DNA of 64,000 bases from JAJCZZ01 sp964569085 (GTDB taxonomy: Bacteria > Gemmatimonadota > Gemmatimonadetes > Longimicrobiales > Gaopeijiaceae). The stretch lies in assembly GCA_964569085.1 (NCBI GenBank), contig CAZMTA010000003.1, positions 138,195 through 202,194 of the forward strand, read 5' to 3'. Below are positions 44,236-51,898 of the stretch, one piece after another. The notes under the pieces were generated by a model that worked only from the letters and a program-made list of their open reading frames with translations, was not told the origin of the DNA and searched no databases. A program made the position numbers and the translations under genes. Every line of letters starts with the position of its first letter. The first letter of the stretch is position 1.

Positions 44236-44553
44236 ATGGCCAACTGGCATCGAGTCGCCGACGAAGGAGACGTCGCCCCGGGCACCCTCAAGGGGGTGCG
44301 GGCGGAGAAGGAGCTCATCGTCCTGGCCAACGTGGACGGCGACGTCTACGCGCTGGAGGACGTCTGCTCCCACCAGGACTTCCCCCTCTCCGACGGGGAG
44401 CTGGACGGCTCCGACGTGATCTGCATCCACCACGGGGCCCGCTTCGACGCGTGCACCGGGAAGAACAAGGCGCTTCCGGCCATCCGGCCGGTTCGCTCCT
44501 TCCCCGTGGAGGTCCGGGACGGCGGGATCTTCGTGGACCTGGAGGGGGCGTGA
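44236..44553 (+). CDS. Rieske-type [2Fe-2S] ferredoxin (NirD-like) in the suf operon
   Basis: This 105-residue protein has the Rieske ligands CSH (about 46-48) and CIHHG (about 64-68), each Cys-His pair flanked by the usual glycines, in the small NirD/bphF-like form. It probably donates electrons for cluster assembly or for an oxygenase elsewhere. It lies between sufD and sufS with AAGGACGGAG upstream, and its end overlaps sufS by GTGA. Such Rieske genes recur in suf operons of several phyla. Confidence 0.93.
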   Translation: MANWHRVADEGDVAPGTLKGVRAEKELIVLANVDGDVYALEDVCSHQDFPLSDGELDGSDVICIHHGARFDACTGKNKALPAIRPVRSFPVEVRDGGIFVDLEGA

Positions 44554-45812
44554 GCGCCCCCGCCGGCCGCGGCGCCGCCCCGGCCCTGGACCTGGAGGCC
44601 GTCCGCGCCGACTTCCCGGCCCTGGACCAGCAGGTGGCGGGCAAGCGGCTCGTCTACCTGGACAACGCCGCCACATCCCAGAAGCCCACCGCGGTCCTGG
44701 ACGCGCTGGACGGCTACTACCGGCGGGACAACGCCAACGTCCACCGCGGCATCCACGAGCTCTCCCGACGCGCCACCGAGGCGTACGAGGAGGCCCGGCG
44801 GAAGGTGGCGGCCTTCGTGGGCGCCGATCCCGGCGAGATCGTCTGGACCCGGGGCACCACCGAGGCCATCAACCTGGTGGCCTGGGCATGGGGCACGGCG
44901 AACGTGGGCGAGGGGGACGAGATCCTCCTCACCGAGATGGAGCACCACTCCAACCTGGTGCCGTGGCAGCTCCTGGCCGCCCGCACCGGCGCCACCCTCC
45001 GTTACGTGGGCCTCGACGACGACGGCCGGCTGATCCTGGACGAGCTCGACGAGCTCCTGGGCGAGCGCACGAAGCTCGTGGCCGTCTCCCACGTCTCCAA
45101 CGCCCTGGGCACCGTGAACCCGGTCCGGGAGATCGTGCGGCGGGCCAAGGCGGTCGGCGCCACCGTCCTCGTGGACGGAGCCCAGGGGGCCGTGCACCTC
45201 CCGGTGGACGTGGCCGAGCTGGGCGCGGACTTCTACTGCTTCAGCGGCCACAAGATGTGCGGCCCCACGGGCATCGGGGTCCTCTGGGGCCGCCGGGAGA
45301 TCCTGGAGGCCATGCCCCCCTTCCAGGGCGGCGGCGAGATGATCCGCCTGGTCCACAAGGACCACTCCACGTGGGCGGAGGTGCCGCACAAGTTCGAGGC
45401 GGGCACCCCCAACATCGCGGGAGCCGTGGGCCTGGGCGCCGCCGTGGACTACCTCTCCGGGGTGGGCATGGACGCCGTCGCGGCCCACGAGCGTGCGCTG
45501 CTGGCCTACGCCCTGGAGCGCCTGGGGGAGATCCCGGGCATCCGGATCTTCGGCCCGCCCTCGGTCGAGGACCGCTCCGGCGTGGTGCCCTTCACGCTGG
45601 GGGACGCCCACCCCCACGACATCTCCACGATCCTGGACGCCGAGGGGGTGGCGGTGCGCGCCGGCCACCACTGCGCCCAGCTCGTCATGAAGCGCTACGA
45701 GGTGGCCGCCACCGCGCGGGCCTCCTTCTACCTCTACAACGGCCGGGACGACGTGGACCGGCTGGCGGAGGCGCTGGGCGTGGTCCAGGAGATCTTCGGC
45801 GGGCCGTCCTGA
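44550..45812 (+). CDS. sufS: Cysteine desulfurase SufS
   Basis: This 420-residue class-V PLP enzyme removes sulfur from cysteine and passes it to the scaffold. It has LDNAATSQKP (38-47), EMEHHSNLVPW (129-139), the Schiff-base K235 in FSGHKMCGPTG, and the persulfide Cys C375 in AGHHCAQ. It is of the SufS (group II) type, as used with SufU or SufE. The GTG start overlaps the Rieske gene. It is followed by sufU across 59 bp that contain a promoter. Confidence 0.98.
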   Translation: MSAPAGRGAAPALDLEAVRADFPALDQQVAGKRLVYLDNAATSQKPTAVLDALDGYYRRDNANVHRGIHELSRRATEAYEEARRKVAAFVGADPGEIVWTRGTTEAINLVAWAWGTANVGEGDEILLTEMEHHSNLVPWQLLAARTGATLRYVGLDDDGRLILDELDELLGERTKLVAVSHVSNALGTVNPVREIVRRAKAVGATVLVDGAQGAVHLPVDVAELGADFYCFSGHKMCGPTGIGVLWGRREILEAMPPFQGGGEMIRLVHKDHSTWAEVPHKFEAGTPNIAGAVGLGAAVDYLSGVGMDAVAAHERALLAYALERLGEIPGIRIFGPPSVEDRSGVVPFTLGDAHPHDISTILDAEGVAVRAGHHCAQLVMKRYEVAATARASFYLYNGRDDVDRLAEALGVVQEIFGGPS

Positions 45813-45833
45813 CCGGAGGCCCCCCGGATCCGT

Positions 45834-45863
45834 TTGAAAGCGCCGCCGCGCCACCCCTACATT
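45834..45863 (+). promoter_or_regulatory. Internal promoter of sufU with little or no leader
   Basis: TTGAAA (45834-45839), an 18-nt spacer, and TACATT (45858-45863) end only 8 nt before the sufU ATG. A transcript from it would start within a few bases of the ATG, so it would be leaderless or nearly so. The GAGG between could act only on a read-through transcript from upstream. Confidence 0.55.
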
Positions 45864-45871
45864 GAGGCATC

Positions 45872-46324
45872 ATGGAGACTCCCCAGCTCGGCTCGCTCTA
45901 CCAGCAGCTCATCCTCGAGCACTACCGGAACCCGCGGAACAAGGCGGAGCTTCCGGACAAGACGGTGGAGATCCACATGGCCAACCCGGTCTGTGGCGAC
46001 GAGATCCGGCTCCAGCTCCGCATGGAGGACGACCGGGTGGCGGAGGCCAAGTTCCAGGGGCAGGGCTGCTCCATCTCCCAGGCCTCGGTCTCCATGATGA
46101 CCGGGCTGCTCCAGGGCGCCTCCACCGACGAGGCGCTGGCGCTGGCCCGCCGCTTCACCGAGCTGATGCACGGGAACGAGGAGGCGGCCAGCGACCGCTC
46201 CCTGGGCGACCTCCGGGCCCTGGCGGGCGTGAGCAAGTTCCCGGTGCGGGTGAAGTGCGCGCTCCTGGGGTTCGACGCGCTCCAGGAGGCGCTGAAGGAG
46301 TCGGACGCGGGAGGGGAGAGCTGA
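45872..46324 (+). CDS. sufU: SufU-type sulfur transfer/scaffold protein
   Basis: This 150-residue NifU-N-like protein has the three Cys of the family, C41 in NPVCGDE, C66 in GQGCSIS and C129 in RVKCALLG, with D43, the usual zinc site. SufU receives sulfur from SufS. It takes the place of SufE, which is not encoded here, as in Gram-positive suf systems. It has its own promoter and is coupled to the repair methyltransferase by a CTGA overlap. Confidence 0.96.
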   Translation: METPQLGSLYQQLILEHYRNPRNKAELPDKTVEIHMANPVCGDEIRLQLRMEDDRVAEAKFQGQGCSISQASVSMMTGLLQGASTDEALALARRFTELMHGNEEAASDRSLGDLRALAGVSKFPVRVKCALLGFDALQEALKESDAGGES

Positions 46325-46866
46325 GCGAGCGGGAGGTCCACTCCGCCCATCTCGCCGACACGCCGGCGGGTCCGCTCACCCTCTGGGTCTCCCCGGCGGG
46401 CCTCCGCCACCTCGAGTTCGGCCCGCTCCCCGAGGAGGACCACACCGATCCCCGGGAGCGCTGGCCCGAGACGCTGACCCTGGCCGTCCGCCAGATCCGG
46501 GAGTACATGGACGGCCGGAGGCGCGTCTTCGAGCTCCCGCTGGACCTGGAGGGCACCACGCCCTTCCAGCGCTCGGTCTACGAGCACCTGGTCCAGGTGC
46601 CCCACGGGCGCCTCACCACGTACGGAGAGCTGGCCCGGGCCATGGGCCGCCCCGACGCGGCCCAGGCCGTGGGCCAGGCCGTGGGGGCCAACCCCCTCCC
46701 CGTGGTCATCCCCTGCCACCGGGTCGTGGCGTCCGACCAGCGCCTGGGCGGATACAGCGGAGGGCTGGCGGTGAAGGTGGCGCTCCTGGCCGTGGAGCGG
46801 GTCCAGGTCGAGGGCGCGACGCCCACGAGCCGCGTCCACCCCGAGGTCCTCCGCCTCGACCTCTGA
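46321..46866 (+). CDS. ogt: Methylated-DNA-[protein]-cysteine S-methyltransferase
   Basis: This 181-residue protein takes alkyl groups off O6-alkylguanine onto its own Cys. It has the active site VIPCHRVV (C132), the helix-turn-helix entry TTYGELARAMGRPDAAQAVGQAVGANP, and the GGYSGGLAVKVALLAVE end. There is no ATG, GTG or TTG that would keep the N-terminal domain intact. A CTG at 46321 overlaps the sufU stop as CTGA and has GGGAGAG just before, so a CTG start is proposed. The first in-frame ATG (46507) would remove a third of the protein. Confidence 0.9.
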   Translation: MSEREVHSAHLADTPAGPLTLWVSPAGLRHLEFGPLPEEDHTDPRERWPETLTLAVRQIREYMDGRRRVFELPLDLEGTTPFQRSVYEHLVQVPHGRLTTYGELARAMGRPDAAQAVGQAVGANPLPVVIPCHRVVASDQRLGGYSGGLAVKVALLAVERVQVEGATPTSRVHPEVLRLDL

Positions 46867-46960
46867 GGCGGGGCCCGCGCGGCCCGGCCACGAACCCCGG
46901 GAGCGGGGGAAGTGTATTCCCGTTTCGATCCCGCCGACCCACCCGTTCCCAGCCCGCGCC

Positions 46961-47569
46961 ATGACCCGACGCTCCCGTCCCGTGATCCTCCTCGCCGCCC
47001 TCTCCCTCGCCGCGTGCGGAGGAGGCGACGCCGACGACGCCGAGCCCCGGGTGGCCATCCAGGACACCACGGCGCCCCCCATCGAGCGCCGGCCCCTGGA
47101 CGAGACGGACCGGACGGGCCTGGAGCCGATGAACCTGGTGATGGAGCTCCCCTGGACCGAGAACCAGGTGAGCCGGGACCCCACCCCCGCCGCCGCCACG
47201 GCCACGCTGACGGACGTGGAGGTCCTCTCCACCGAGGCCTTCGACCGGGTGATCTTCTCCTTCTCCCGGGACGCCGCCTATCCCGGATACCAGGCCCGCA
47301 TCGTGGAGGACCCGTCCGCCCTCGCCTGCGGCGGAGAGGAGCCCCCGGTGGCCGAAGGGCCGGTGCTGGCCGTGACGCTCACGCCCGTGGCCCCCGGGAG
47401 CGGCGTGGAGACCGGCGTGCGGACCTTCGGGCAGTCCCTCTTCCAGGAGGGGGGGATGGCGTGCCGGCAGGACGACGGCGTGACGTGGGTGGCCCGGCTC
47501 GACGAGGGGGCCCAGGTGCGGGTCCTCGAGCTCCGGGATCCGCGGCGCCTCGTCGTGGACCTCCGGTAG
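46961..47569 (+). CDS. AMIN-like-domain lipoprotein
   Basis: This 202-residue protein has a lipoprotein signal ending in LAAC (Cys at residue 19) and, after a linker, a beta-sandwich at about 80-202 with EAFDRVIFSFSRDAAYPGYQARIV, the start of an AMIN-like domain. AMIN domains bind peptidoglycan or pilus and curli-type partners in the periplasm. There is a short acidic linker after the Cys (GGGDADDAEP). No enzyme domain is attached. The next gene starts 10 nt downstream. Confidence 0.8.
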   Translation: MTRRSRPVILLAALSLAACGGGDADDAEPRVAIQDTTAPPIERRPLDETDRTGLEPMNLVMELPWTENQVSRDPTPAAATATLTDVEVLSTEAFDRVIFSFSRDAAYPGYQARIVEDPSALACGGEEPPVAEGPVLAVTLTPVAPGSGVETGVRTFGQSLFQEGGMACRQDDGVTWVARLDEGAQVRVLELRDPRRLVVDLR

Positions 47570-47579
47570 GAGCCGCCCC

Positions 47580-48008
47580 GTGGCCCGCACCCGCCGGTAC
47601 GAGAGCGAGGACATCACCGTCACGTACGACGTGAAGCGGTGCCTCCACGCCGCGGAGTGCGTGCGCGCCCTGCCGGAGGTGTTCGATCCGGACCGGCGCC
47701 CCTGGGTGGAGCCCGGGGAAGCGGACGCCGACGCCGTGGCCCGGGCCGTGGAGCGGTGCCCCACCGGGGCGCTCCACTACGAGCGCCACGACGGCGGCCC
47801 CTCCGAGGCGCCGCCGGAGCCCCGCATCCGGCTCGTCCCCGACGGCCCCCTGTACGTCCAGGGGCGCGTCGAGCTGCGGGACGGCGACGGGAACGTCCGC
47901 TGGAACGAGACCCGGGCGGCCCTGTGCCGCTGCGGCGCGTCCAGGATCAAGCCGTTCTGCGACAACAGCCACGTGGACATCGACTTCCAGACGGAGACCC
48001 CTTCGTGA
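47580..48008 (+). CDS. YjdI-like mono-cluster [4Fe-4S] protein fused to a CDGSH iron-sulfur domain
   Basis: This 142-residue protein has two parts. Residues 1-65 match the YjdI family (DUF1271): DVKRCLHAAECVRALPEVF and ERCPTGAL hold the Cys of one [4Fe-4S] cluster. Residues 100-142 hold the CDGSH motif CRCGASRIKPFCDNSH, with Cys3-His ligands for [2Fe-2S]. In E. coli yjdI stands beside yjdJ without a CDGSH part. The gene starts with GTG and overlaps the YjdJ-like gene by GTGA. The function is unknown; redox or sulfur handling is inferred. Confidence 0.9.
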   Translation: MARTRRYESEDITVTYDVKRCLHAAECVRALPEVFDPDRRPWVEPGEADADAVARAVERCPTGALHYERHDGGPSEAPPEPRIRLVPDGPLYVQGRVELRDGDGNVRWNETRAALCRCGASRIKPFCDNSHVDIDFQTETPS

Positions 48009-48403
48009 GCGATCCCGACCCCCGCCCGGACCAGGTCACGAACAACACCGCGGCCGGGCGCTTCGAGGTGGCGCTGGGGGACCAGGTGGCGTTCGTGAAC
48101 TACCGGACCCTCACCCGCGGCGAGCTGGCGCTGATCCACACCGAGGTGCCCGAGAGCCTGTCGGGCCAGGGGATCGGGAGCACGCTGGTCGAGGGAGCGC
48201 TCGACATCGTCCGGGAGAAGGGCTGGACCGTCCTGCCGTACTGCCCCTTCGTCCACGGCTGGATGAAGCGGCACCGGGACTACGCCGACCTGGTCTCGTA
48301 CCGATACCCGAAGCGGGAGGAGCTCCTCCCCGAGCCCGAGCCCGACGAGGACGCCGAGACCGCCGACGCCTCCGCCCCCGAAGGCGAGGGCGTGGCGCGC
48401 TGA
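48005..48403 (+). CDS. YjdJ-type GNAT N-acetyltransferase
   Basis: This 132-residue minimal GNAT has VTNNTAAGRFEVALGDQVAFVNYR (10-33), HTEVPESLSGQGIGSTLVEGALD (the acetyl-CoA P-loop QGIGS) and CPFVHGWMKRHRDY, the family's own ending. These small enzymes are encoded beside YjdI genes in many bacteria; the substrate is unknown. It overlaps the YjdI-CDGSH gene by GTGA. A low-complexity acidic tail (about 105-132) extends it past the usual 90-95 residues. Confidence 0.92.
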   Translation: MSDPDPRPDQVTNNTAAGRFEVALGDQVAFVNYRTLTRGELALIHTEVPESLSGQGIGSTLVEGALDIVREKGWTVLPYCPFVHGWMKRHRDYADLVSYRYPKREELLPEPEPDEDAETADASAPEGEGVAR

Positions 48404-48416
48404 CCCCGCCCCGGGG

Positions 48417-49679
48417 TCAGACGAAGCGCTCGGGCGACATCCGGGCGTAGAGGGGGTCGGGCCCGCCCTCCAGGAGCCACTCCGCCACCAGGCGGCCGCT
48501 CACCGGGCCCAGCGTCAGCCCCAGCATCCCGTGCCCGGTGGCCACCACCACGCCGTCCACGCCCGGGATCGGCCCCACCATCGGCAGGCCGTCGGCGGAC
48601 ACGGGCCGGAGGCCGCACCACTCGGAGTGGGCCGGCCGGCCCCCCATGGCCGGGAAGTACGCCCGGGCGGCCCGGGTGAGCTGCTCCAGGCGCGCCGGGC
48701 GCATGCGGTCGTCGATCCCGCTGAACTCCATGGTCCCGGCGAAGCGGACCGAGCCCTCCATGGGGGTGCAGAAGACCGACGTCTCGTGGAGGACGCAGGC
48801 GGTGCGGAGCGGGGGAGCGCCGTCGGGACCCACCTTCACGTCCCGGTGGTAGCCCTTGCCGGCCTCCACCGGCAGGTCGACGCCGACCTCCCGGGCCAGC
48901 TCCAGGCTGAACGGGCCCGTGGCCAGGACCACCGCGTCCGCGTCGAGGGTCTCTCCGGAGGCGGTGGTGACGCCCCGGGCCCGCCCCCCGTCGTGGCGGA
49001 CCCGGGCCACCGTCACGCCCTCGCGGATCTCGGCCCCCGCCTCCCGGGCGGCCCGGGCCATCCCCAGGAGGAAGTCGTGGGGCCGGAGGGTGGCGGCCTC
49101 GGGCCAGAAGACCGCGCCGGCCACGTCGCCGACCTCCGGCTCCCGCTCCCGGGCCCCGTCCGCGTCCAGGACCTCCGGATGGTACCCGTGGGGGCGCACC
49201 AGGTCGGCCTCGTGGCGGGCGTCGGCCAGCCCCGCCCGGGTGCGGCAGACGTCCATGTAGCCCTCGGCGCGGTATCCGCAGTCGATGGCGTGCTCCTCCA
49301 GCACCGCCTCGAAGGAGGGGAGCGCCTCGTGCCCCAGGGGGGAGAGGACCTCCATGACCTCGCGGACGCGGGCCTCCGTGCAGTTCCGGGCGAAGCGCGC
49401 CAGCCAGCGCCACAGCCCCGGGTCCCAGCGGGGCGCCACGTAGAGCGGGCTGGTGGGATCCAGGAGCTGGAGGAGGGCCGTCCGGATCCGACCGGGCTGG
49501 TTGAGGGGCGGGTGCCCCGGCGAGACCGTGCCGGCGTTGCCCCGGGAGGCGCCGGCGCCGAGCTCGTCCCGCTCCAGCAGGAGGGGACGGGCCCCCCGAC
49601 GCGCCAGCTCGTACGCGGCGCTGACGCCGAGGATGCCGCCGCCCACGACGATCACGCGGGGGGTGGTTGAGATGCTCAT
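48417..49679 (-). CDS. FAD-dependent D-amino acid dehydrogenase / DadA-like oxidoreductase
   Basis: This 420-residue flavoprotein of the DAO family has the dinucleotide fold VVGGGILGVSAAYELA (about 11-26), GAGASRGNAGTV at the substrate loop, and the closing GLRPVSADGLPMVGP with VATGHGMLGLTLGPVSGRLVAEWL. This set matches DadA, which oxidises D-amino acids and feeds the quinone pool; a sarcosine- or proline-type substrate is possible. The ATG at 49679 is preferred over the in-frame GTG at 49685. It is not beside an alanine racemase. Confidence 0.9.
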   Translation of the reverse strand: MSISTTPRVIVVGGGILGVSAAYELARRGARPLLLERDELGAGASRGNAGTVSPGHPPLNQPGRIRTALLQLLDPTSPLYVAPRWDPGLWRWLARFARNCTEARVREVMEVLSPLGHEALPSFEAVLEEHAIDCGYRAEGYMDVCRTRAGLADARHEADLVRPHGYHPEVLDADGAREREPEVGDVAGAVFWPEAATLRPHDFLLGMARAAREAGAEIREGVTVARVRHDGGRARGVTTASGETLDADAVVLATGPFSLELAREVGVDLPVEAGKGYHRDVKVGPDGAPPLRTACVLHETSVFCTPMEGSVRFAGTMEFSGIDDRMRPARLEQLTRAARAYFPAMGGRPAHSEWCGLRPVSADGLPMVGPIPGVDGVVVATGHGMLGLTLGPVSGRLVAEWLLEGGPDPLYARMSPERFV

Positions 49680-49730
49680 GGGCACGTGTACAGCGACCTC
49701 CGGAGGGCGTTCCCCGGGGACCGGCCCGAG

Positions 49731-50954
49731 CTACCCACCGGGGAAGAAGAGGACCTTCACGGCGTCGTCCGGGGGCCGGGCGGCCAGCGCCAGCGCCTCT
49801 CCGCGCTGGGCCAGCGGATAGATGTGGGTGACCACCTCCCGCAGGAGGTCGGCGCGGGCCTCGAGGAGGGCCGCCGCGGGGGCGAAGGCGGCCCGGGGGG
49901 CGTGCTCCCCCGCGCCGACCAGCGTCACGCCCCGGTGGACGGCCAGCTCCGGGGCCTCCCCGCCACCGCCCCCGGCACCGACCACCACCGCCCCCCCGGG
50001 CCGGGCCCGGGTCACGGCGTCGGCGGCGTCCCCGCCCAGGGGTCGCCAGTCGAAGACCCTCCGGAACCCGCCCCCCCACCATACCTCCCGGGCGTCCAGC
50101 GACATGTGGGCCGAGGAGCCGGCGGCCACCGTCTCGTCGCGGAGTTCCTCGGCGTCCGTCGGGGTGGAGGCGGCGCCGAGCCGCCGGCCCAGGGAGCGGG
50201 CGGCCTCCGAGCCGGCGTGCAGCACGACCGGGCCCGCCCCCCGCGCCTCCAGGGCGGCCACGGTCAGGAGCGCCTCCGCGGTGCTCCCCAGGACGAGCTC
50301 GGGGCCGCCCCGGAGCGCGGCCGCGTCGCTCCGGACCACCGCCTCCAGCACTCGGGCGGCGGGCTCCAGCAGGACCGCCACCCGGTCCGGCAGCCCGTCG
50401 GGGACCGCCACGAGCTGGCTTCCGTGGGCCAGAACCCGGGGGGCCCATCCCCCCGGCAGGTCGGCGTGGGCGCCGAGGCGGCGGCCCCGGGCCAGCGGCC
50501 TTCCCGCCACCTCCAGGCGGCCCTCGTCGCCGGCGCGGGCGCACGCCCAGGCCCGGCCCCGGGCGCACGCCGGGCACGGGTCGTCGGGCCACCCCCGGGC
50601 CGCGCACGGGAGGAAGGGGTCCACGACCACCCGGGCGCCGGCCGCCGGACCGGTCCAGCCCGGGGAGGCTTCCACCACCCGACCCAGGATCTCCCGACCG
50701 GGCACCGCCGGCCACGACGAGAAGGGCTCCCGGAGCGGCGAGCCGGCGTAGGTGAGGTCCCGGAGCTCCGAGAGGCCGACGCCGGCCAGGAGGACCTCGA
50801 GGCGGACCCACCCGGGGGCGGGAAGGGGCGGCTCGTCCACCTCCCCCGGGGCGAGGCCGGCGGCGGGCCCCCAGCGGACCAGGTCCGAGACCGGACCCAG
50901 GGCCCGGGCGATCCGGCGCCGCACGGGGCCGGGCCGGAAGACGAGCGCGCGCAC
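49731..50954 (-). CDS. Zinc-type MDR-superfamily protein lacking the catalytic zinc ligands
   Basis: This 407-residue protein has the alcohol-dehydrogenase MDR fold: GroES-like domain at about 40-170, Rossmann part at about 200-345. In the catalytic zinc site, the usual Cys is replaced (VGLSELRD) and the GHE histidine is Arg (PGREILG). The structural zinc loop keeps Cys residues (CPACARGRAWAC). The Rossmann glycine motif is also weak (ELVLGSTAEALL). A zinc-independent reductase or a non-enzymatic role is possible. It lies 9 nt after a small membrane protein gene. Confidence 0.82.
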   Translation of the reverse strand: MRALVFRPGPVRRRIARALGPVSDLVRWGPAAGLAPGEVDEPPLPAPGWVRLEVLLAGVGLSELRDLTYAGSPLREPFSSWPAVPGREILGRVVEASPGWTGPAAGARVVVDPFLPCAARGWPDDPCPACARGRAWACARAGDEGRLEVAGRPLARGRRLGAHADLPGGWAPRVLAHGSQLVAVPDGLPDRVAVLLEPAARVLEAVVRSDAAALRGGPELVLGSTAEALLTVAALEARGAGPVVLHAGSEAARSLGRRLGAASTPTDAEELRDETVAAGSSAHMSLDAREVWWGGGFRRVFDWRPLGGDAADAVTRARPGGAVVVGAGGGGGEAPELAVHRGVTLVGAGEHAPRAAFAPAAALLEARADLLREVVTHIYPLAQRGEALALAARPPDDAVKVLFFPGG

Positions 50955-50963
50955 GGGTTCGGG

Positions 50964-51482
50964 TCAGCTCCCGGAGGCGCCGGCGCGCTCCCCGCGCCCG
51001 GCCCGGTCCCAGGCGAGGGTGGGGAGGATCCAGGCGGCCAGGAAGGTCGAGGCGCACAGGTGGTACAGGAACGGCCCCGGCCCCGAGAGGACGTCGGGGA
51101 GGAAGACCCACCCCCGGGCCACCACGCCGGCGTAGAGGGGCACCGTGACCCACCAGACCAGCGCGGCGCCCACCAGGGGGAGGAGGACCGCGGCGGCGCG
51201 GAGGCGCCGGGGCCGGGCCAGGCAGACCGCCAGGAGCGCGAGCAGGATCACCGGCGCGACCCAGTCCCCTGCCAGCACGGGCCCTTCGACGGACCGGCGG
51301 AGGGGGTTCAGCGACGGGCTCCGCACCACCCGCGCCAGCGACGCGTGCTGGGCCGCCCAGGGGAGGAGGAGGGACACCAGGGCCACCCGGTGCGAGGCCC
51401 GGTCCCACCCTTGCCGCCGCAGGAGGACGACCCCGGCCAGGCCCGCCGCCACCACGGCGCCGCCACCGAGGACCCAGGTCAT
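50964..51482 (-). CDS. Small multi-spanning membrane protein of unknown function
   Basis: This 172-residue protein has four or five hydrophobic segments (about 3-20, 33-48, 70-88, 95-115, 135-155) and positively charged loops. No family motif is recognised. It is coupled by ATGA to the DUF2007 gene upstream and lies 9 nt before the zinc-less MDR gene, so the three likely form one transcript. Confidence 0.78.
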   Translation of the reverse strand: MTWVLGGGAVVAAGLAGVVLLRRQGWDRASHRVALVSLLLPWAAQHASLARVVRSPSLNPLRRSVEGPVLAGDWVAPVILLALLAVCLARPRRLRAAAVLLPLVGAALVWWVTVPLYAGVVARGWVFLPDVLSGPGPFLYHLCASTFLAAWILPTLAWDRAGRGERAGASGS

Positions 51483-51694
51483 TCCACCTCGATGTCGGCG
51501 GCGCGCAGGACCTCCCGGGCCTCCTCGGCGTCCTCTTCCCGGACCACCAGGCGGACGTCGTTGGTGAAGGTCACGTGCCCGCCGGCGTCGTCCACCGCGA
51601 GCTGGCTGGGGATGCCGGCCTGGTCCAGGAAGCCCTTGGCGAACTCCCCTTCGTGGCGGTAGCTGAGGCGGGCGATGACGACGAGGTCGGACAT
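51479..51694 (-). CDS. DUF2007 putative signal-transducing protein
   Basis: This 71-residue protein shows the DUF2007 plan: LVVIARLSYRHEGEFAKGFLDQAGIPSQLAVDDAGG, one beta-alpha-beta unit related to GlnB-like folds, then VRLVVREEDAEEAREVL. It is thought to bind a small effector or a partner protein, but no function is proven. It is the first gene of the three-gene unit with the membrane protein and the MDR protein. Confidence 0.88.
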   Translation of the reverse strand: MSDLVVIARLSYRHEGEFAKGFLDQAGIPSQLAVDDAGGHVTFTNDVRLVVREEDAEEAREVLRAADIEVE

Positions 51695-51801
51695 GCGCGC
51701 TCCGGGATGGGGGAACGGAGGCCGCCGGTCCGGAGCCTCCCCGTGTCCTCCCTCCTACCCGCCTGGGCCGCCGGTGTGCGACGCGGCCCGGGCGCGTCCA
51801 C

Positions 51802-51830
51802 TTGAAGGGGGCTGCGGGGCCGGTTAGCGT
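51802..51830 (+). promoter_or_regulatory. Candidate promoter of the DUF4105 gene
   Basis: TTGAAG (51802-51807), a 17-nt spacer, and TAGCGT (51825-51830) lie 68 nt upstream of the ATG at 51899. It follows the same pattern as the suf and antiporter promoters. Confidence 0.5.
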
Positions 51831-51898
51831 CGGGCCGGCCCGCCGGAGCGCCTCCGGCGGCCCCGTGCCGTCCCCACACCGGCCCCGGAGCCGACGCC

